DNA of 60,287 bases from an uncultured Rhizobium sp. (GTDB lineage Bacteria > Pseudomonadota > Alphaproteobacteria > Rhizobiales > Rhizobiaceae): the NCBI GenBank assembly GCA_945952315.1, contig CAMFIE010000025.1:1-60287 (forward strand). The letters are read 5' to 3'. The position numbers were made by a program, and so were the translations under genes. Positions 33,946-43,020 of the stretch are shown here, in pieces; position 1 is the stretch's first letter; every line of letters begins with the position of its first letter. The notes beneath the pieces were generated by a model. The model ran no database searches. It was not told where the DNA came from and was given only the letters and a program-made list of their open reading frames with translations.

Positions 33946-34398
33946 TCAGGCCTCCGGCGGGATGACGCCCATCGAGAAGACGAAGCAGCCATAGAAGCGG
34001 CGTTCGCCGGTCTGCACGATGGCATAGGCCGATTTGACCCGCTCATAGAAGGCGAAGCGTTCGAGCGATTCGAGCGGCCATTCCTTGCCTTCCGCCCGGT
34101 TGACCTCCACCTGCACCTCCCGCTGCACATCCGGCCAGCTGTCGGGTGCACCCACCACTTCCATGCGGATTGCAGCGCCGGGAACGAATGTATCCAGCGG
34201 CATGACCCCGAGAATGGCGCGGGTCGCCTCCGCTGCCGTGGCACAGCCGATCTTCAGCGGGCGCCCGAGCGTGGTGGAACGGGCAAAGCGGTCTGCCGGA
34301 AAATTGGTGTCGACAATGGCAATGCTGTCGCCGTGCCCCATCGCGCGCAGCGCATGCAGCAGATCCGCATCCAGAAGCGGTGAAATTCCCTTGAGCAT
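33946..34398 (-). CDS. fucU: L-fucose mutarotase / RbsD-FucU family protein
   Basis: 150 residues. MLKGISPLLDADLLHALRAMGHGDSI at the start and ERVKSAYAIVQTGERRFYGC near the end are FucU hallmarks, with the catalytic histidine in MGHGD and the tyrosine in FYGC. It interconverts alpha and beta anomers of fucose or related sugars. GGGAGGG lies just before the ATG. The L-fuconate-type SDR at 25.6 kb is 8 kb away, so a shared fucose pathway is possible but not proved. The next gene on the strand, exoD, starts upstream and is unrelated. Confidence 0.88.
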   Translation of the reverse strand: MLKGISPLLDADLLHALRAMGHGDSIAIVDTNFPADRFARSTTLGRPLKIGCATAAEATRAILGVMPLDTFVPGAAIRMEVVGAPDSWPDVQREVQVEVNRAEGKEWPLESLERFAFYERVKSAYAIVQTGERRFYGCFVFSMGVIPPEA

Positions 34399-34437
34399 GA
34401 TCCCTCCCTGAGGCCGTTCACCGGCCTTGTTCAAGGA

Positions 34438-35106
34438 TCATATCAGTACATTGGTGATGAAGAAGATCAATGCCTTGAACAGCGCATAGATCACGCCCGC
34501 AACCACGAAAAGCGACGCGATCGCCACACCGAGGCCCATCAGCGCCACGAGCCCGTCCCGTTCCAGAATGGCGAAGGAAAACAGGCAGATCGCTATCGCT
34601 GGCAGAATGTTTCCAAGCGGCACCGGCAGCGCCAGAATGATCGCTAGCACAAGGCAGAAGAAACCCAGCAGGTTTTCGACTGGCGGATGCACAAGGAAGG
34701 TGAAACGCGGCTTCAGCATGCGTTCCGCCCAGGCAAGCCAGGGCGTCATGCGCGAGGCAATCGCGGAAAAATCCTTTCGTGCCATCGAGCGATCGGCAAT
34801 GAAGGCCGGCAGCCAGGGCGACAGGCCAAAGGCTAGCTGTGCGGTGAGAAACACAAGCGGTGCACCCAGAATGGCAGAGGTGCCGGGTGGCGTGGGAAAA
34901 CAGTTGGGCAATGCGAAGATCAGCATCAGCGCACCGAAGGCGCGGTCTCCCATTGCCTGAAAGATATCGCGGATGGAAATCCGCTCGCGGCTTTCGTCCC
35001 CGGCAAGATAGTTCAGCGCGGCAGACAGGCTGAAATCATAGGCCGGATCATGCGCCTCGCTGTGATCTTTTCCGGGTATCGGCACGCCCTCTCCAACAAT
35101 CGTCAT
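34438..35106 (-). CDS. exoD: ExoD-family exopolysaccharide synthesis membrane protein
   Basis: 222 residues with about four hydrophobic segments. Family landmarks are the ISIRDIFQAMGDRAFGALMLIFALPNCFPTPPGTS stretch and the C-terminal membrane repeats. ExoD in Sinorhizobium is needed for normal exopolysaccharide, alkaline tolerance and nodule invasion; the biochemical activity is unknown. It lies 39 bases upstream of fucU on the same strand and may be co-transcribed. Confidence 0.85.
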   Translation of the reverse strand: MTIVGEGVPIPGKDHSEAHDPAYDFSLSAALNYLAGDESRERISIRDIFQAMGDRAFGALMLIFALPNCFPTPPGTSAILGAPLVFLTAQLAFGLSPWLPAFIADRSMARKDFSAIASRMTPWLAWAERMLKPRFTFLVHPPVENLLGFFCLVLAIILALPVPLGNILPAIAICLFSFAILERDGLVALMGLGVAIASLFVVAGVIYALFKALIFFITNVLI

Positions 35107-35209
35107 GATCTCTCCGCCACCTTGCGCCTTCTCTTTGCCACGGCAAGATGACGAAAGTCATATCGCAAAAGTACTTTACTCAAGCCTAATGCCATTTGGT
35201 GAAGCAGGT

Positions 35210-36730
35210 CTAAAGGCCGGTTGACGTGACCGGCCCCTTTTCCGTGAGGGTGGTCAAAGCCAGGGTCTGGTCCAGATGGCGGGCACGCAGCGACAGCATG
35301 TTTTCCGCAAATTCCAGCCGAATTGCGGCATAGGCCGGGTCTTCGGCACGGTTTACCCGCTCGGACGGGTCATTTTCCAGATCAAACAGCAACGGCTTCA
35401 AGCCATTGAAATGCACATATTTATAGCGATGATCACGCAATACCGCGAGATTGCAGGCCCGCGATGACAAACCGAAATGCGCCTCTGCCGCCCCCTCTTC
35501 CAGGTCCCGGAAATCGAACTCCCAGAAAATCGCCTTGCGCCAGCTCTCCGGCGCGCGCCCTTCCAGAAAGGCAGAAAGCGACCGTCCATCGAGCCCGTTC
35601 TTCGGCTGTACCTGAAAGACATCGAGCAGCGTCGGCAGAATGTCGGCAGCCGAGGTGAACTGGTCGACCTGCCGTCCCGCCGCCCCGGAGCGGCGCGGAT
35701 CGCGGATCACCAGCGGAATGTGATAGCTGCCGTCGAAGAAGCCGCCCTTGCCGAAGGACCAGTGATCTCCCGCCATTTCCGCATGGTCAGAGGTGAAGAT
35801 GACGATCGTGTTTTCCCACGCCCCCATCGCCTTCAGCGCATCGAAGATCCGGCCAAGCTGGGCATCGGTCTCGGTGATCATGCCGTGATAGATCGCCCGG
35901 ATGCGGGCAATCTCTTCCGCATTCCAGTCCGAGACGGGACCGGCAGCGCCGTGCAGGAAACTGCCCTTTTTCTGGCGCGGCAGATCAAAGGCGAGATAGG
36001 GATGCAGCGCCATTTCCGCATCACGGCTTGATGCACGGTGAAAGGCATCGTCCGGCTGCGGCTGATAGAGGCGGTTATAGGGTTCCGGCACCACGAAGGG
36101 CGGATGCGGGCGGATGAAGGAGACATGCGCAAACCAGGGCCGCTCCTGCTCGCCCGCCCAGCGCAGGAATTCGCCTGCCAGAAAGGCCGACTGGGTTTCC
36201 TCCGCGCTGTAGGCGGGCGGATTGGTCGTGACCTCGCCCGGCGTCGAACCTTTCGGCAGATGCACGTCGCGGCTGGTCGCTTGCTGATGACCGCGTCCGC
36301 GCAGCCAGGAAAGCCATTGCTTCTCGTCCTCGGTCAGCAATTGCCGCACGGTAAAGCCCGGCAGCACGCCTTCATAACTGGTCAGATGCGGATCGGCCGG
36401 GGCAAGCACCCGCGGATCGGGCGCGGTGTCGGTATAGCCGAAAAGGGTCGGATCATAGCCCGCACGCCGGGCGGCCAGCGCTACATTGTCGAACCGGTGA
36501 TCGAGCGGCGTACCATTGCGGCAGACGCGGTGGTTCATCTGGTAAAGGCCGGTATAAAGCCCGGCGCGCGCCGGTGAACAGGGCGCCGCGCTGGCATAAT
36601 GGCGGGCAAAGAGCACCCCTTCGCGGGCGAGCGCATCCACATGCGGCGTTTTCACCACCGGATGACCGAGCGCGGAGAGACAATCGCCGCGCCATTGATC
36701 GGCGGTTATCAGCAGCACATTCGGTTTCAT
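35210..36730 (-). CDS. Sulfatase-superfamily hydrolase, phosphonate monoester hydrolase/arylsulfatase-like
   Basis: 506 residues. The N-terminal metal-binding aspartate is in NVLLITADQWRGD. The nucleophile motif CSPARAGLYTG has the cysteine that becomes formylglycine, and TSDHAEMAGDHW supplies further metal ligands. The pattern of DQWRGD, LYQMNHRVCRNGTPLD and GYDPTLFGYTDTAPDPR is very similar to the recalled rhizobial phosphonate monoester hydrolase, known for promiscuous action on sulfate, phosphate and phosphonate esters. Its start overlaps the end of the DMT transporter gene by four bases, so the two are coupled. Confidence 0.88.
   Translation of the reverse strand: MKPNVLLITADQWRGDCLSALGHPVVKTPHVDALAREGVLFARHYASAAPCSPARAGLYTGLYQMNHRVCRNGTPLDHRFDNVALAARRAGYDPTLFGYTDTAPDPRVLAPADPHLTSYEGVLPGFTVRQLLTEDEKQWLSWLRGRGHQQATSRDVHLPKGSTPGEVTTNPPAYSAEETQSAFLAGEFLRWAGEQERPWFAHVSFIRPHPPFVVPEPYNRLYQPQPDDAFHRASSRDAEMALHPYLAFDLPRQKKGSFLHGAAGPVSDWNAEEIARIRAIYHGMITETDAQLGRIFDALKAMGAWENTIVIFTSDHAEMAGDHWSFGKGGFFDGSYHIPLVIRDPRRSGAAGRQVDQFTSAADILPTLLDVFQVQPKNGLDGRSLSAFLEGRAPESWRKAIFWEFDFRDLEEGAAEAHFGLSSRACNLAVLRDHRYKYVHFNGLKPLLFDLENDPSERVNRAEDPAYAAIRLEFAENMLSLRARHLDQTLALTTLTEKGPVTSTGL
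35215..35235 (-). terminator. Hairpin at the end of the sulfatase gene
   Basis: GGCCGGT / ACCGGCC, 7-base stem and 7-base loop, overlapping the last codons. On the minus strand it is followed by TTTAG, which includes the stop codon. A weak intrinsic terminator separating the operon from exoD. Confidence 0.5.
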
Positions 36731-37620
36731 GCCCGGGCTCCGGCGCGGCTGCGGTTTCGTTGCATTTCATAAAAGATGTGGCCGAACAGCGCGACCGCCA
36801 CCACCGCGCCGCCGATGATGGTGCCGAGCGTCGGCGTTTCGCTCATGAAAAGCCAGACCCAGAGCGGTGTCAACGGCACTTCCAGCGAGACGAGCAGGCT
36901 CGCGTCCGCTGCCGGAATGCGGTGGCTGCCAAAGGTGTAGAGAATGAGGCCCATGGCATTCTGCACCAGCGCAAAGGCGAAGATCAGGCCAAGATTGTGA
37001 ATCGAAATGCCGAGCGGGCTCGCAAACCAGATGGTGGCGAAGGAGCAGAGCCAGGCGGAGGCCGCCATGGCGGGCAGCATGTTCATCTCCTTGTACTGGC
37101 GCATGATCGTGGCCATGAAGGCGACCGTGATCGCCATCACGAAGGCGAGGAATTTGCCGAACATGCTGCCTGCCCCGCCGCTCTTGTCGGCAAGCATGAT
37201 CATCACCCCGAAAAGCGCGATGGCTGCCGCAATGATGGTGGAGCGGCTCGGGATTTCGCGGATCATGACAAAGGCGACGCCGGCGGTGAGAAAGGGCGTG
37301 GTTGCGTAGATCACCATCGCATCGGCCACCGAGGCATACCACATCGAGCCGATGCCGGACATCATGCTGGCCGCGGAAAAGAAGGTGATCCAGACGAAAG
37401 GCCAGCCCATCCGCCGCAGGATCGCAAAACCGTGCATGCCTTCCGTATAGAAGAAGAAGGCAAAGACCGCGGTTCCGGAAAACAGGCCGCGCACGCACAA
37501 AAGCGTGGTAAGATCGGTGGTGATCGAGCGGATGAACAGGCCGGAAAGCGACCAGGCGACCGCCGAGGCCGCCACATAGAATGCGCCGAGCCGGTATTGA
37601 TGCTGTTCGGAAGAGGTCAT
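36727..37620 (-). CDS. EamA/DMT-family transporter
   Basis: 297 residues with about ten hydrophobic helices forming two EamA repeats (first from about residue 10, second from about residue 150). The fold belongs to the drug/metabolite transporter superfamily, usually small-molecule exporters. It shares an ATGA stop-start overlap with the sulfatase, so the transporter may move the substrate or product of that hydrolase. ATG at 37620 preferred; the upstream frame extension looks non-coding. Confidence 0.88.
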   Translation of the reverse strand: MTSSEQHQYRLGAFYVAASAVAWSLSGLFIRSITTDLTTLLCVRGLFSGTAVFAFFFYTEGMHGFAILRRMGWPFVWITFFSAASMMSGIGSMWYASVADAMVIYATTPFLTAGVAFVMIREIPSRSTIIAAAIALFGVMIMLADKSGGAGSMFGKFLAFVMAITVAFMATIMRQYKEMNMLPAMAASAWLCSFATIWFASPLGISIHNLGLIFAFALVQNAMGLILYTFGSHRIPAADASLLVSLEVPLTPLWVWLFMSETPTLGTIIGGAVVAVALFGHIFYEMQRNRSRAGARA

Positions 37621-37765
37621 GGAGCCTGCAAGACGGGAAAAAGGGTTGAAATATCGGCTAGCGCGGCGCAACCGTTTTGCCAAGCTAGCCGAAGCATGCC
37701 AGCCCGGTAAGATGGCCCTTCCACGAAATATTCTCATGCTTCGACAAATGCGGCTGATACATGCG

Positions 37766-37793
37766 CAAAGGCCGGCGCTTGCGGCACCGGCCT
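37766..37793 (-). terminator. Hairpin after the aldehyde dehydrogenase
   Basis: AGGCCGG (37769-37775) with CCGGCCT (37787-37793), loop of 11 bases, followed on the minus strand by TTTG. It sits about 28 bases past the stop codon at 37821. Confidence 0.65.
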
Positions 37794-37820
37794 CTGGCTT
37801 TGTTCCAAACTGGAGACCGG

Positions 37821-39248
37821 TCAGTCGCCGTAGCCGACGATGCCCTTGATTTCGAGGAAGTCGTGAATGCCCCAGTCGGCATATTCGCGGCCGTTGCCTG
37901 ACTGCTTGTAGCCGCCGAAGGGCGCCATCGTATCCCAGTCCGGATAGTTGAGGTTGACGGTGCCCGCCCGCATGCGCGCGGCGACCTTGCGGGCATGCTC
38001 GATATCCTTCGACTGGATATATGCGGCAAGACCATAGACCGTGTCATTGGCGATGCGGATCGCCTCTTCCTCGTTCTCGTAGGAAATGACCGAGAGGACG
38101 GGGCCGAAGATTTCCTCGCGCTCCACTGTCATGCCGGGCTTCACGTGGCCGAATACGGTCGGACGCACATAGTAGCCGCGGTTCAGGCCTTCCGGACGGC
38201 CAAGACCGCCGGTCACCAGCGTTGCGCCTTCCTTGATGCCCTTTTCGATCAGGCCCTGGATCTTGTTATACTGCATTTCCGAAACGACCGGGCCGAGTTC
38301 GGTCTCTTCCGAACGCGGATCACCGACCTTCATCGCCTCTGCTGCGGTCTTTGCAATCGCCAGCGCCTCGTCATGACGGGCGGCCGGAACCAGCATGCGG
38401 GTCGGGGCATCGCAGGACTGGCCGGTATTGCCGAAGCATCCCTGCACGCCGGACGTCACCGCCGCCTCGAAATCGGCATCGGGAAGAATGATGTTGGCCG
38501 ACTTGCCGCCAAGCTCCTGCGCCACGCGCTTCACCGTATCGGCTGCGGTCTTTGCAACGATGATGCCCGCGCGGGTGGAGCCGGTGAAGGAGACCATGTC
38601 CACATCCGGATGGCCGGACATGACCTGGCCCACATCCGGGCCGGTGCCGTTCACCAGATTGAACACGCCCTTCGGCACGCCCGCCGCATGCATGATCTCG
38701 GCCCAGATGATGCCGGAAATCGGGGCGATTTCGGACGGCTTCAGCACGACGGTGCAGCCTGCGGCAATCGCGGGTGCCACCTTGCAGACGATCTGGTTCA
38801 GCGGCCAGTTCCACGGCGTGATCAGCGCACAGACGCCGATCGGTTCCTTGACGATCATCGTGCTGCCGCGACGATGGGAGAATTCGAATTCCTCCATCGC
38901 CTTGATCGTCGCTTCCATATGGGCCTGACCGGCCCAGACCTGCGCGGTGCGCGCAAAGACGATGGGCGCGCCCATTTCCTGGCTGACGGCCTGGGCAATG
39001 TCTTCGTAGCGCTCGTTATAGACTTCGAGAATGCGCTTCAAAAGCGCGAGGCGATCAGCCTTCGAAACCTGGGAGAAGGTCTGGAACGCAGCCTTTGCAG
39101 CCGCGACGGCCTTGTCCACATCCGCCTTCGAACCGGCGGAAATCTGGGTATAGACCTCTTCGGTGGACGGATCGATCACGTCGATGCGGGCAGGCGTCAC
39201 CGGGTCTACCCAGGCACCGTCGATATAGAATTGCAGATGATGGCTCAT
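37821..39248 (-). CDS. NAD(P)-dependent aldehyde dehydrogenase
   Basis: 475 residues with the complete ALDH active site: ITPWNWPLNQIVCKV, the catalytic Glu in QELGGKSANI and the nucleophile in GNTGQSCDAPTRML. The C-terminal FGGYKQSGNGREYADWGIHDFLEIK is family-typical. The sequence resembles the broad aldehyde dehydrogenases related to betaine aldehyde and coniferyl aldehyde dehydrogenases; the substrate cannot be assigned. It stands alone with its own terminator. Different from the ALDH at 50714 and from PatD, so the window has three ALDH paralogues. Confidence 0.9.
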   Translation of the reverse strand: MSHHLQFYIDGAWVDPVTPARIDVIDPSTEEVYTQISAGSKADVDKAVAAAKAAFQTFSQVSKADRLALLKRILEVYNERYEDIAQAVSQEMGAPIVFARTAQVWAGQAHMEATIKAMEEFEFSHRRGSTMIVKEPIGVCALITPWNWPLNQIVCKVAPAIAAGCTVVLKPSEIAPISGIIWAEIMHAAGVPKGVFNLVNGTGPDVGQVMSGHPDVDMVSFTGSTRAGIIVAKTAADTVKRVAQELGGKSANIILPDADFEAAVTSGVQGCFGNTGQSCDAPTRMLVPAARHDEALAIAKTAAEAMKVGDPRSEETELGPVVSEMQYNKIQGLIEKGIKEGATLVTGGLGRPEGLNRGYYVRPTVFGHVKPGMTVEREEIFGPVLSVISYENEEEAIRIANDTVYGLAAYIQSKDIEHARKVAARMRAGTVNLNYPDWDTMAPFGGYKQSGNGREYADWGIHDFLEIKGIVGYGD

Positions 39249-39397
39249 GATTTATCCCCATGACTTGGGCCACGCGCGCAAAAATTTCCAAGCCTTTGCC
39301 GAAATCCTGCCGGGCCGGGAAGAAGGCGTAGCACAGGCCTTTGCGCCTGCCGAGGCTTGGCAGTTGCCTCAGCCAAAAATATTTCGCGGCCTCAGTC

Positions 39398-40087
39398 TCA
39401 ATCCACCTTCTCAGGCAACGCCCAGTTGATGCCCCCCCTGCCCTTCTCTTCCAGCCATTGATTGGCCTTGGAAAACGGGCGGCTGCCGAGAAAGCCGTTA
39501 TGGGCCGACAGCGGCGAGGGATGGGCGGATTTCAGCACCAGATGGCGGCTCTGGTCGACAAAGGCCGCCTTCTTCTGCGCATAGGAACCCCAGAGGATGA
39601 AGACGCAGTGCCCGACCTGATCGTTGACGGCGCGGATCACCTGATCGGTAAAGCGCTCCCAGCCGCGGCCCTGATGGGAGGCGGCGCGCGCCTCCTCCAC
39701 CGTCAGCACGCTGTTGAGCAGCAGCACGCCCTGCCGTGCCCAGCTTTCGAGAAAACCGTGGCGGGCGGGCGGAATGCCGAGATCGCTCTGCATTTCCTTG
39801 TAGATATTGACGAGCGAGGGCGGAATGCGCACGCCCGGCTGGACGCTGAAGCAAAGCCCGTGCGCCTGGCCTGCCCCGTGATAGGGGTCCTGCCCGAGGA
39901 TCACCACCTTGACCTTGTCGATGGGGGTGAGATCAAGCGCCCGGAAATAGTCCGCGCCCTTCGGGAAAATGCGCTTGCCCTGCTGCTTTTCGGAAAGAAG
40001 AAAGGCCCGCAACTCCTGCATGTAGGCGCTGTCGAATTCGCTCGCGAGCACCCGCTTCCAGCTTTCCTCGAGCTTCACCTCCGCCAT
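39398..40087 (-). CDS. ung: Uracil-DNA glycosylase
   Basis: 229 residues, family-1 UDG. Catalytic-water motif GQDPYHG (Asp), LLNSVLTV and the C-terminal HPSPLS. All key residues are present. ATG at 40087 lies six bases after GGAGG; an ATG six bases upstream sits too near the ribosome site. It removes uracil from DNA after cytosine deamination. It follows the GH5 gene on the same strand with 23 bases between, so it may share transcripts with it, although the functions are unrelated. Confidence 0.96.
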   Translation of the reverse strand: MAEVKLEESWKRVLASEFDSAYMQELRAFLLSEKQQGKRIFPKGADYFRALDLTPIDKVKVVILGQDPYHGAGQAHGLCFSVQPGVRIPPSLVNIYKEMQSDLGIPPARHGFLESWARQGVLLLNSVLTVEEARAASHQGRGWERFTDQVIRAVNDQVGHCVFILWGSYAQKKAAFVDQSRHLVLKSAHPSPLSAHNGFLGSRPFSKANQWLEEKGRGGINWALPEKVD

Positions 40088-40110
40088 GGGCATCCTCCGG
40101 TTTGGGACCG

Positions 40111-41172
40111 TTACGGTTTCGGTGCGCAGAGATCCGGATCGGCCGGGCCGGATTGCAGCGCGGGCAAAAGCGCCTGAAGCTGCGGCGGCGTGCCCTTGCC
40201 GCGCGGCTGGATATTGAGCGCCTCGGCCTCCGGCCACCATTCGCCCGCCGCCCAGTAGGCCCAGCCAATCCAGACGTCGCTGTCGGCGGAGACCTGTTCG
40301 ACCATGCCTTTCAGACCGGCAAGGCAGCCCTCGTCCTTCGTGCCGCCGAATTCGCCGAGAAAGCCGCGCGCCTTGTGCTTGCGCAGCCATGTCGAGACAT
40401 CGGCAATCGCCTGACGCGCATCGGCGGCCCGGCTGCATTCGCCCTTGGTACCGGAATAATCCGCATCCTGATACTGGTGAAGCTCGAAGGCGAAATTGTT
40501 GCCGGGATCGCGCACACCAGCCATCACCTTGCCGTTCGAGCCACCTTTCAGCGGCTTTGTCCAGCTATGGGCCCCGCTCCAGAGCGTGCCGGGAACGAGC
40601 ACCAGATTGGTCGCCCCCTTTTTGCGGATCGCGGCAATCGCCATATTGGCGGCGGTGAGCCAGTCCGGCGCCGTCATGTCGAAGGGCTCGTTCATCAGGC
40701 CGAAGACCACGCCCTCGTCTCCGGAGAATTCCGCCGCAAGCCGGGCCCAGAGATCGGCGAAGGCTTCCGGCGAAACGTCACCGGTGCCGATGCTTTTCTT
40801 GTCATACTGGGCGAAATTGTGCGGATCGAGAATGGCCGTCATGCCGCTCTTGCGGATATCGCGCACGGCCTGATGCAGATGCTTCAGCTCGCCCTTGTCG
40901 AGCGGGCCATTGAGCGCAGGCTGGATACGCTCCCAGCGAAACGGCAGGCGGATCGCGTTCATGCCCTGGCTTGCGAAATAGCCGATGGTCTTCGTGCTCG
41001 GGTAGATATAGTCGGTGCCAAGCTTGCCGCCGCGCGCGCCATATTCGGCACCGGAAAGGTTCACGCCGCGATAGCACAGCGGAGAAGCCGCCGCAGCCGG
41101 GGACAGGGCCGTCGCAAGCGCAAGAGCGCCAAGGGCGGCCGCACGCAGACGGGGCGATGAGGTAAAGGGCAT
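40111..41172 (-). CDS. Secreted glycoside hydrolase family 5 (endoglucanase-like)
   Basis: 353 residues. Signal peptide: [22 protein letters not shown] with cleavage after AAA near residue 29. The catalytic domain has NEP (GLMNEPFDM, acid/base Glu), the nucleophile in GFLGEFGG, and the [10 protein letters not shown] and LDPHNF strands of GH5. No carbohydrate-binding module follows. Expected action: beta-1,4-glucan hydrolysis in the periplasm or outside; rhizobial cellulases trim cellulose for attachment or infection (family knowledge). GGGAG lies about 8 bases before the ATG. Confidence 0.92.
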   Translation of the reverse strand: MPFTSSPRLRAAALGALALATALSPAAAASPLCYRGVNLSGAEYGARGGKLGTDYIYPSTKTIGYFASQGMNAIRLPFRWERIQPALNGPLDKGELKHLHQAVRDIRKSGMTAILDPHNFAQYDKKSIGTGDVSPEAFADLWARLAAEFSGDEGVVFGLMNEPFDMTAPDWLTAANMAIAAIRKKGATNLVLVPGTLWSGAHSWTKPLKGGSNGKVMAGVRDPGNNFAFELHQYQDADYSGTKGECSRAADARQAIADVSTWLRKHKARGFLGEFGGTKDEGCLAGLKGMVEQVSADSDVWIGWAYWAAGEWWPEAEALNIQPRGKGTPPQLQALLPALQSGPADPDLCAPKP

Positions 41173-41308
41173 GGGCTTTGCTCCCGGCAGACTGTCATAG
41201 GCTATTGCGGCCATACCGGCCAACGGTGCAATGATCCTTGGTATTACAGCCTGTTATAGCCCAATTATTGACCGAGAATAAATGCCCTGCCCTTCCTCTT
41301 GCATTTCC

Positions 41309-41623
41309 TCAGGCCGGAACGTGGAGCACGAGGCCTTCCAGCGCCGGTCCGGCAATCAGCTGGCAGCTCAGCCGGCTGTTGTCCTGACGCGGCGCGTCGG
41401 TGGCATCGAGCATCGCGTCCTCGGTGCCATCCGCCGTGCCGGTCATGGCAAGCGAGCCCTCGTCCACATAGACATGGCAGGTGGCGCAGGAGAGACAGCC
41501 GCCGCATTCGCCGATGATGCCCGGCACATTGGCGGAGGCTGCCGCCGCCATCAGGTTGGTGCCATCGGCCACATCGGCGGAAATCCGGCTTCCGTCCTTC
41601 AGAACCCAGGTGATCTTGGTCAT
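41309..41623 (-). CDS. [2Fe-2S] ferredoxin, probable P450 electron donor
   Basis: 104 residues, adrenodoxin/putidaredoxin-type. Cysteine pattern C-x5-C-x2-C followed by a distant C (ECGGCLSCATCHVYV ... LSCQL). It lies 31 bases downstream of the GS-like gene in the P450 operon, so it is the natural electron carrier for the P450. No ferredoxin reductase is encoded in the window, so a reductase from elsewhere must serve it. Confidence 0.92.
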   Translation of the reverse strand: MTKITWVLKDGSRISADVADGTNLMAAAASANVPGIIGECGGCLSCATCHVYVDEGSLAMTGTADGTEDAMLDATDAPRQDNSRLSCQLIAGPALEGLVLHVPA

Positions 41624-41654
41624 TGCACAGTCCTCAAATCCGGAAGTCGTCCGG

Positions 41655-42929
41655 TCAGATATAGTTGATGTAGAAGTCGCGCAGGGCCTCGTCCTCGAGC
41701 GCTGCGGTCTTCGTCACTTCGTCACGCTTGATGAAGATGTGGTTCTCGCAGAGCAGGCGGCCGACCGCATCCATCAGCGCGGTATCGGCTTCCAGCGCAT
41801 CGAGCGCGCCGGAGAGATTGTCGGCCACGCCATCCTTCGCATCGATCACCTCGAAGCAATCGCCGCCTTCGGCTGCGGAAAGCGGATATTTGTTGACGTA
41901 ACCGAGACGGGCGGCCTGCAGAACGGTCGCAACCAGCGTATAGGGATTGGCCGCGCCATCGCCCATGCGGTGCTCGATACGGGCCTTCGGGCCGCGCTCC
42001 GCCGAGATACGGGTGGTCACGCCGCGATGATCGCCACCCCAGTTGCGCCAGTAACCGCTCATCGAGGAAGGCTTCAGCCGCTGATAGGAATTGACGGTCG
42101 GCGCAACCAGCGCCGCCATGCCCTGATGGTGATGCATCAGACCGGCAATCGCGCCTTCCGCAACCGGGCTCAGCCGGTCCGGTTCGCCCACCGCATTGTT
42201 GCCATCTGTGTCCCTGAAGGAGAAATTCACATGCAGGCCCGAGCCGCCCTTGGCGAGGATCGGCTTCGGCAGGAAGGTGAGGATGATGCCATGTTCCAGC
42301 GCCACTTCGCGGGCGAGCTGGCGGAACAGGAAAATGTCATCCACCGCCTTCAGCGCATGGTCGAAGGTCAGCGTGAATTCAAACTGCGGCGTATCAAATT
42401 CCGAGGTCTGGCTGTCGATCGCAAATCCCAGCTCGCTGGCCCGGTCCCAGACCGCTTCGGTAAAGCCATGCGGATCGGCAAAGGGGCCGGTGGAATAGAC
42501 ATAAGCCTTCGGCGTGTCATAGGGCACGAGCGTGCCATCCTCGCGCTGCTGGAAGGCGAAGGCTTCGAGTTCCAGGCCAACCATCGGGTCGAGCCCGAGC
42601 GCATTCCAGTCGGCAATCGCCTTCTTCAGCGCGTGACGCCCGCAGGCGCCGAAGGGCTGGCCATCCTCGTAGAGATCGCCGACAACCACTTTCGTATCCG
42701 GATACCAGCTGTCGCGGATATCCTCTTCGCGGAAGCGGATTTCCACGTCCGGCAGGCCTTCCAGCACCTTGGAGCCGGGAGCCGGGATCAGGTCCTTGTC
42801 ATAGGTCACCCCGAAAGTGCCCTGACAGACGCGCGTGCTGCCGCTCGATGCCTTCTTGATCGGCAGATATTTCCCGCGGGCAAGGTTAAGGTGATCGCAA
42901 AAGAGCACCCGCAAACGTTCATTGGCCAT
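41655..42929 (-). CDS. Glutamine-synthetase-like gamma-glutamyl-amine ligase
   Basis: 424 residues, clearly GS-superfamily: metal-binding GLELEAFAF, histidine-rich GGSGLHVNFSF, the NSYQRLKPSSMSGYWRNWGGDHRGVTTRIS ATP/glutamate region and the IEHRMGDGAANPYTLVA segment. It is shorter at the N-terminus than GlnA, and lacks an adenylylation-type tyrosine region I can identify. Such paralogues (PuuA, IpuC, GMAS types) join glutamate to an amine. It sits between P450 and ferredoxin, so it most likely activates an amine for the oxidation. Substrate unknown. Confidence 0.85.
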   Translation of the reverse strand: MANERLRVLFCDHLNLARGKYLPIKKASSGSTRVCQGTFGVTYDKDLIPAPGSKVLEGLPDVEIRFREEDIRDSWYPDTKVVVGDLYEDGQPFGACGRHALKKAIADWNALGLDPMVGLELEAFAFQQREDGTLVPYDTPKAYVYSTGPFADPHGFTEAVWDRASELGFAIDSQTSEFDTPQFEFTLTFDHALKAVDDIFLFRQLAREVALEHGIILTFLPKPILAKGGSGLHVNFSFRDTDGNNAVGEPDRLSPVAEGAIAGLMHHHQGMAALVAPTVNSYQRLKPSSMSGYWRNWGGDHRGVTTRISAERGPKARIEHRMGDGAANPYTLVATVLQAARLGYVNKYPLSAAEGGDCFEVIDAKDGVADNLSGALDALEADTALMDAVGRLLCENHIFIKRDEVTKTAALEDEALRDFYINYI

Positions 42930-43020
42930 GCCTGTCCTCCCAGAACGGCGATTTGTTCGACTATGCGTGTTCAGGCGGTTTCATGCCTGCATTCTTTTTT
43001 GTAGGGGCGGTTTCCCGCCT

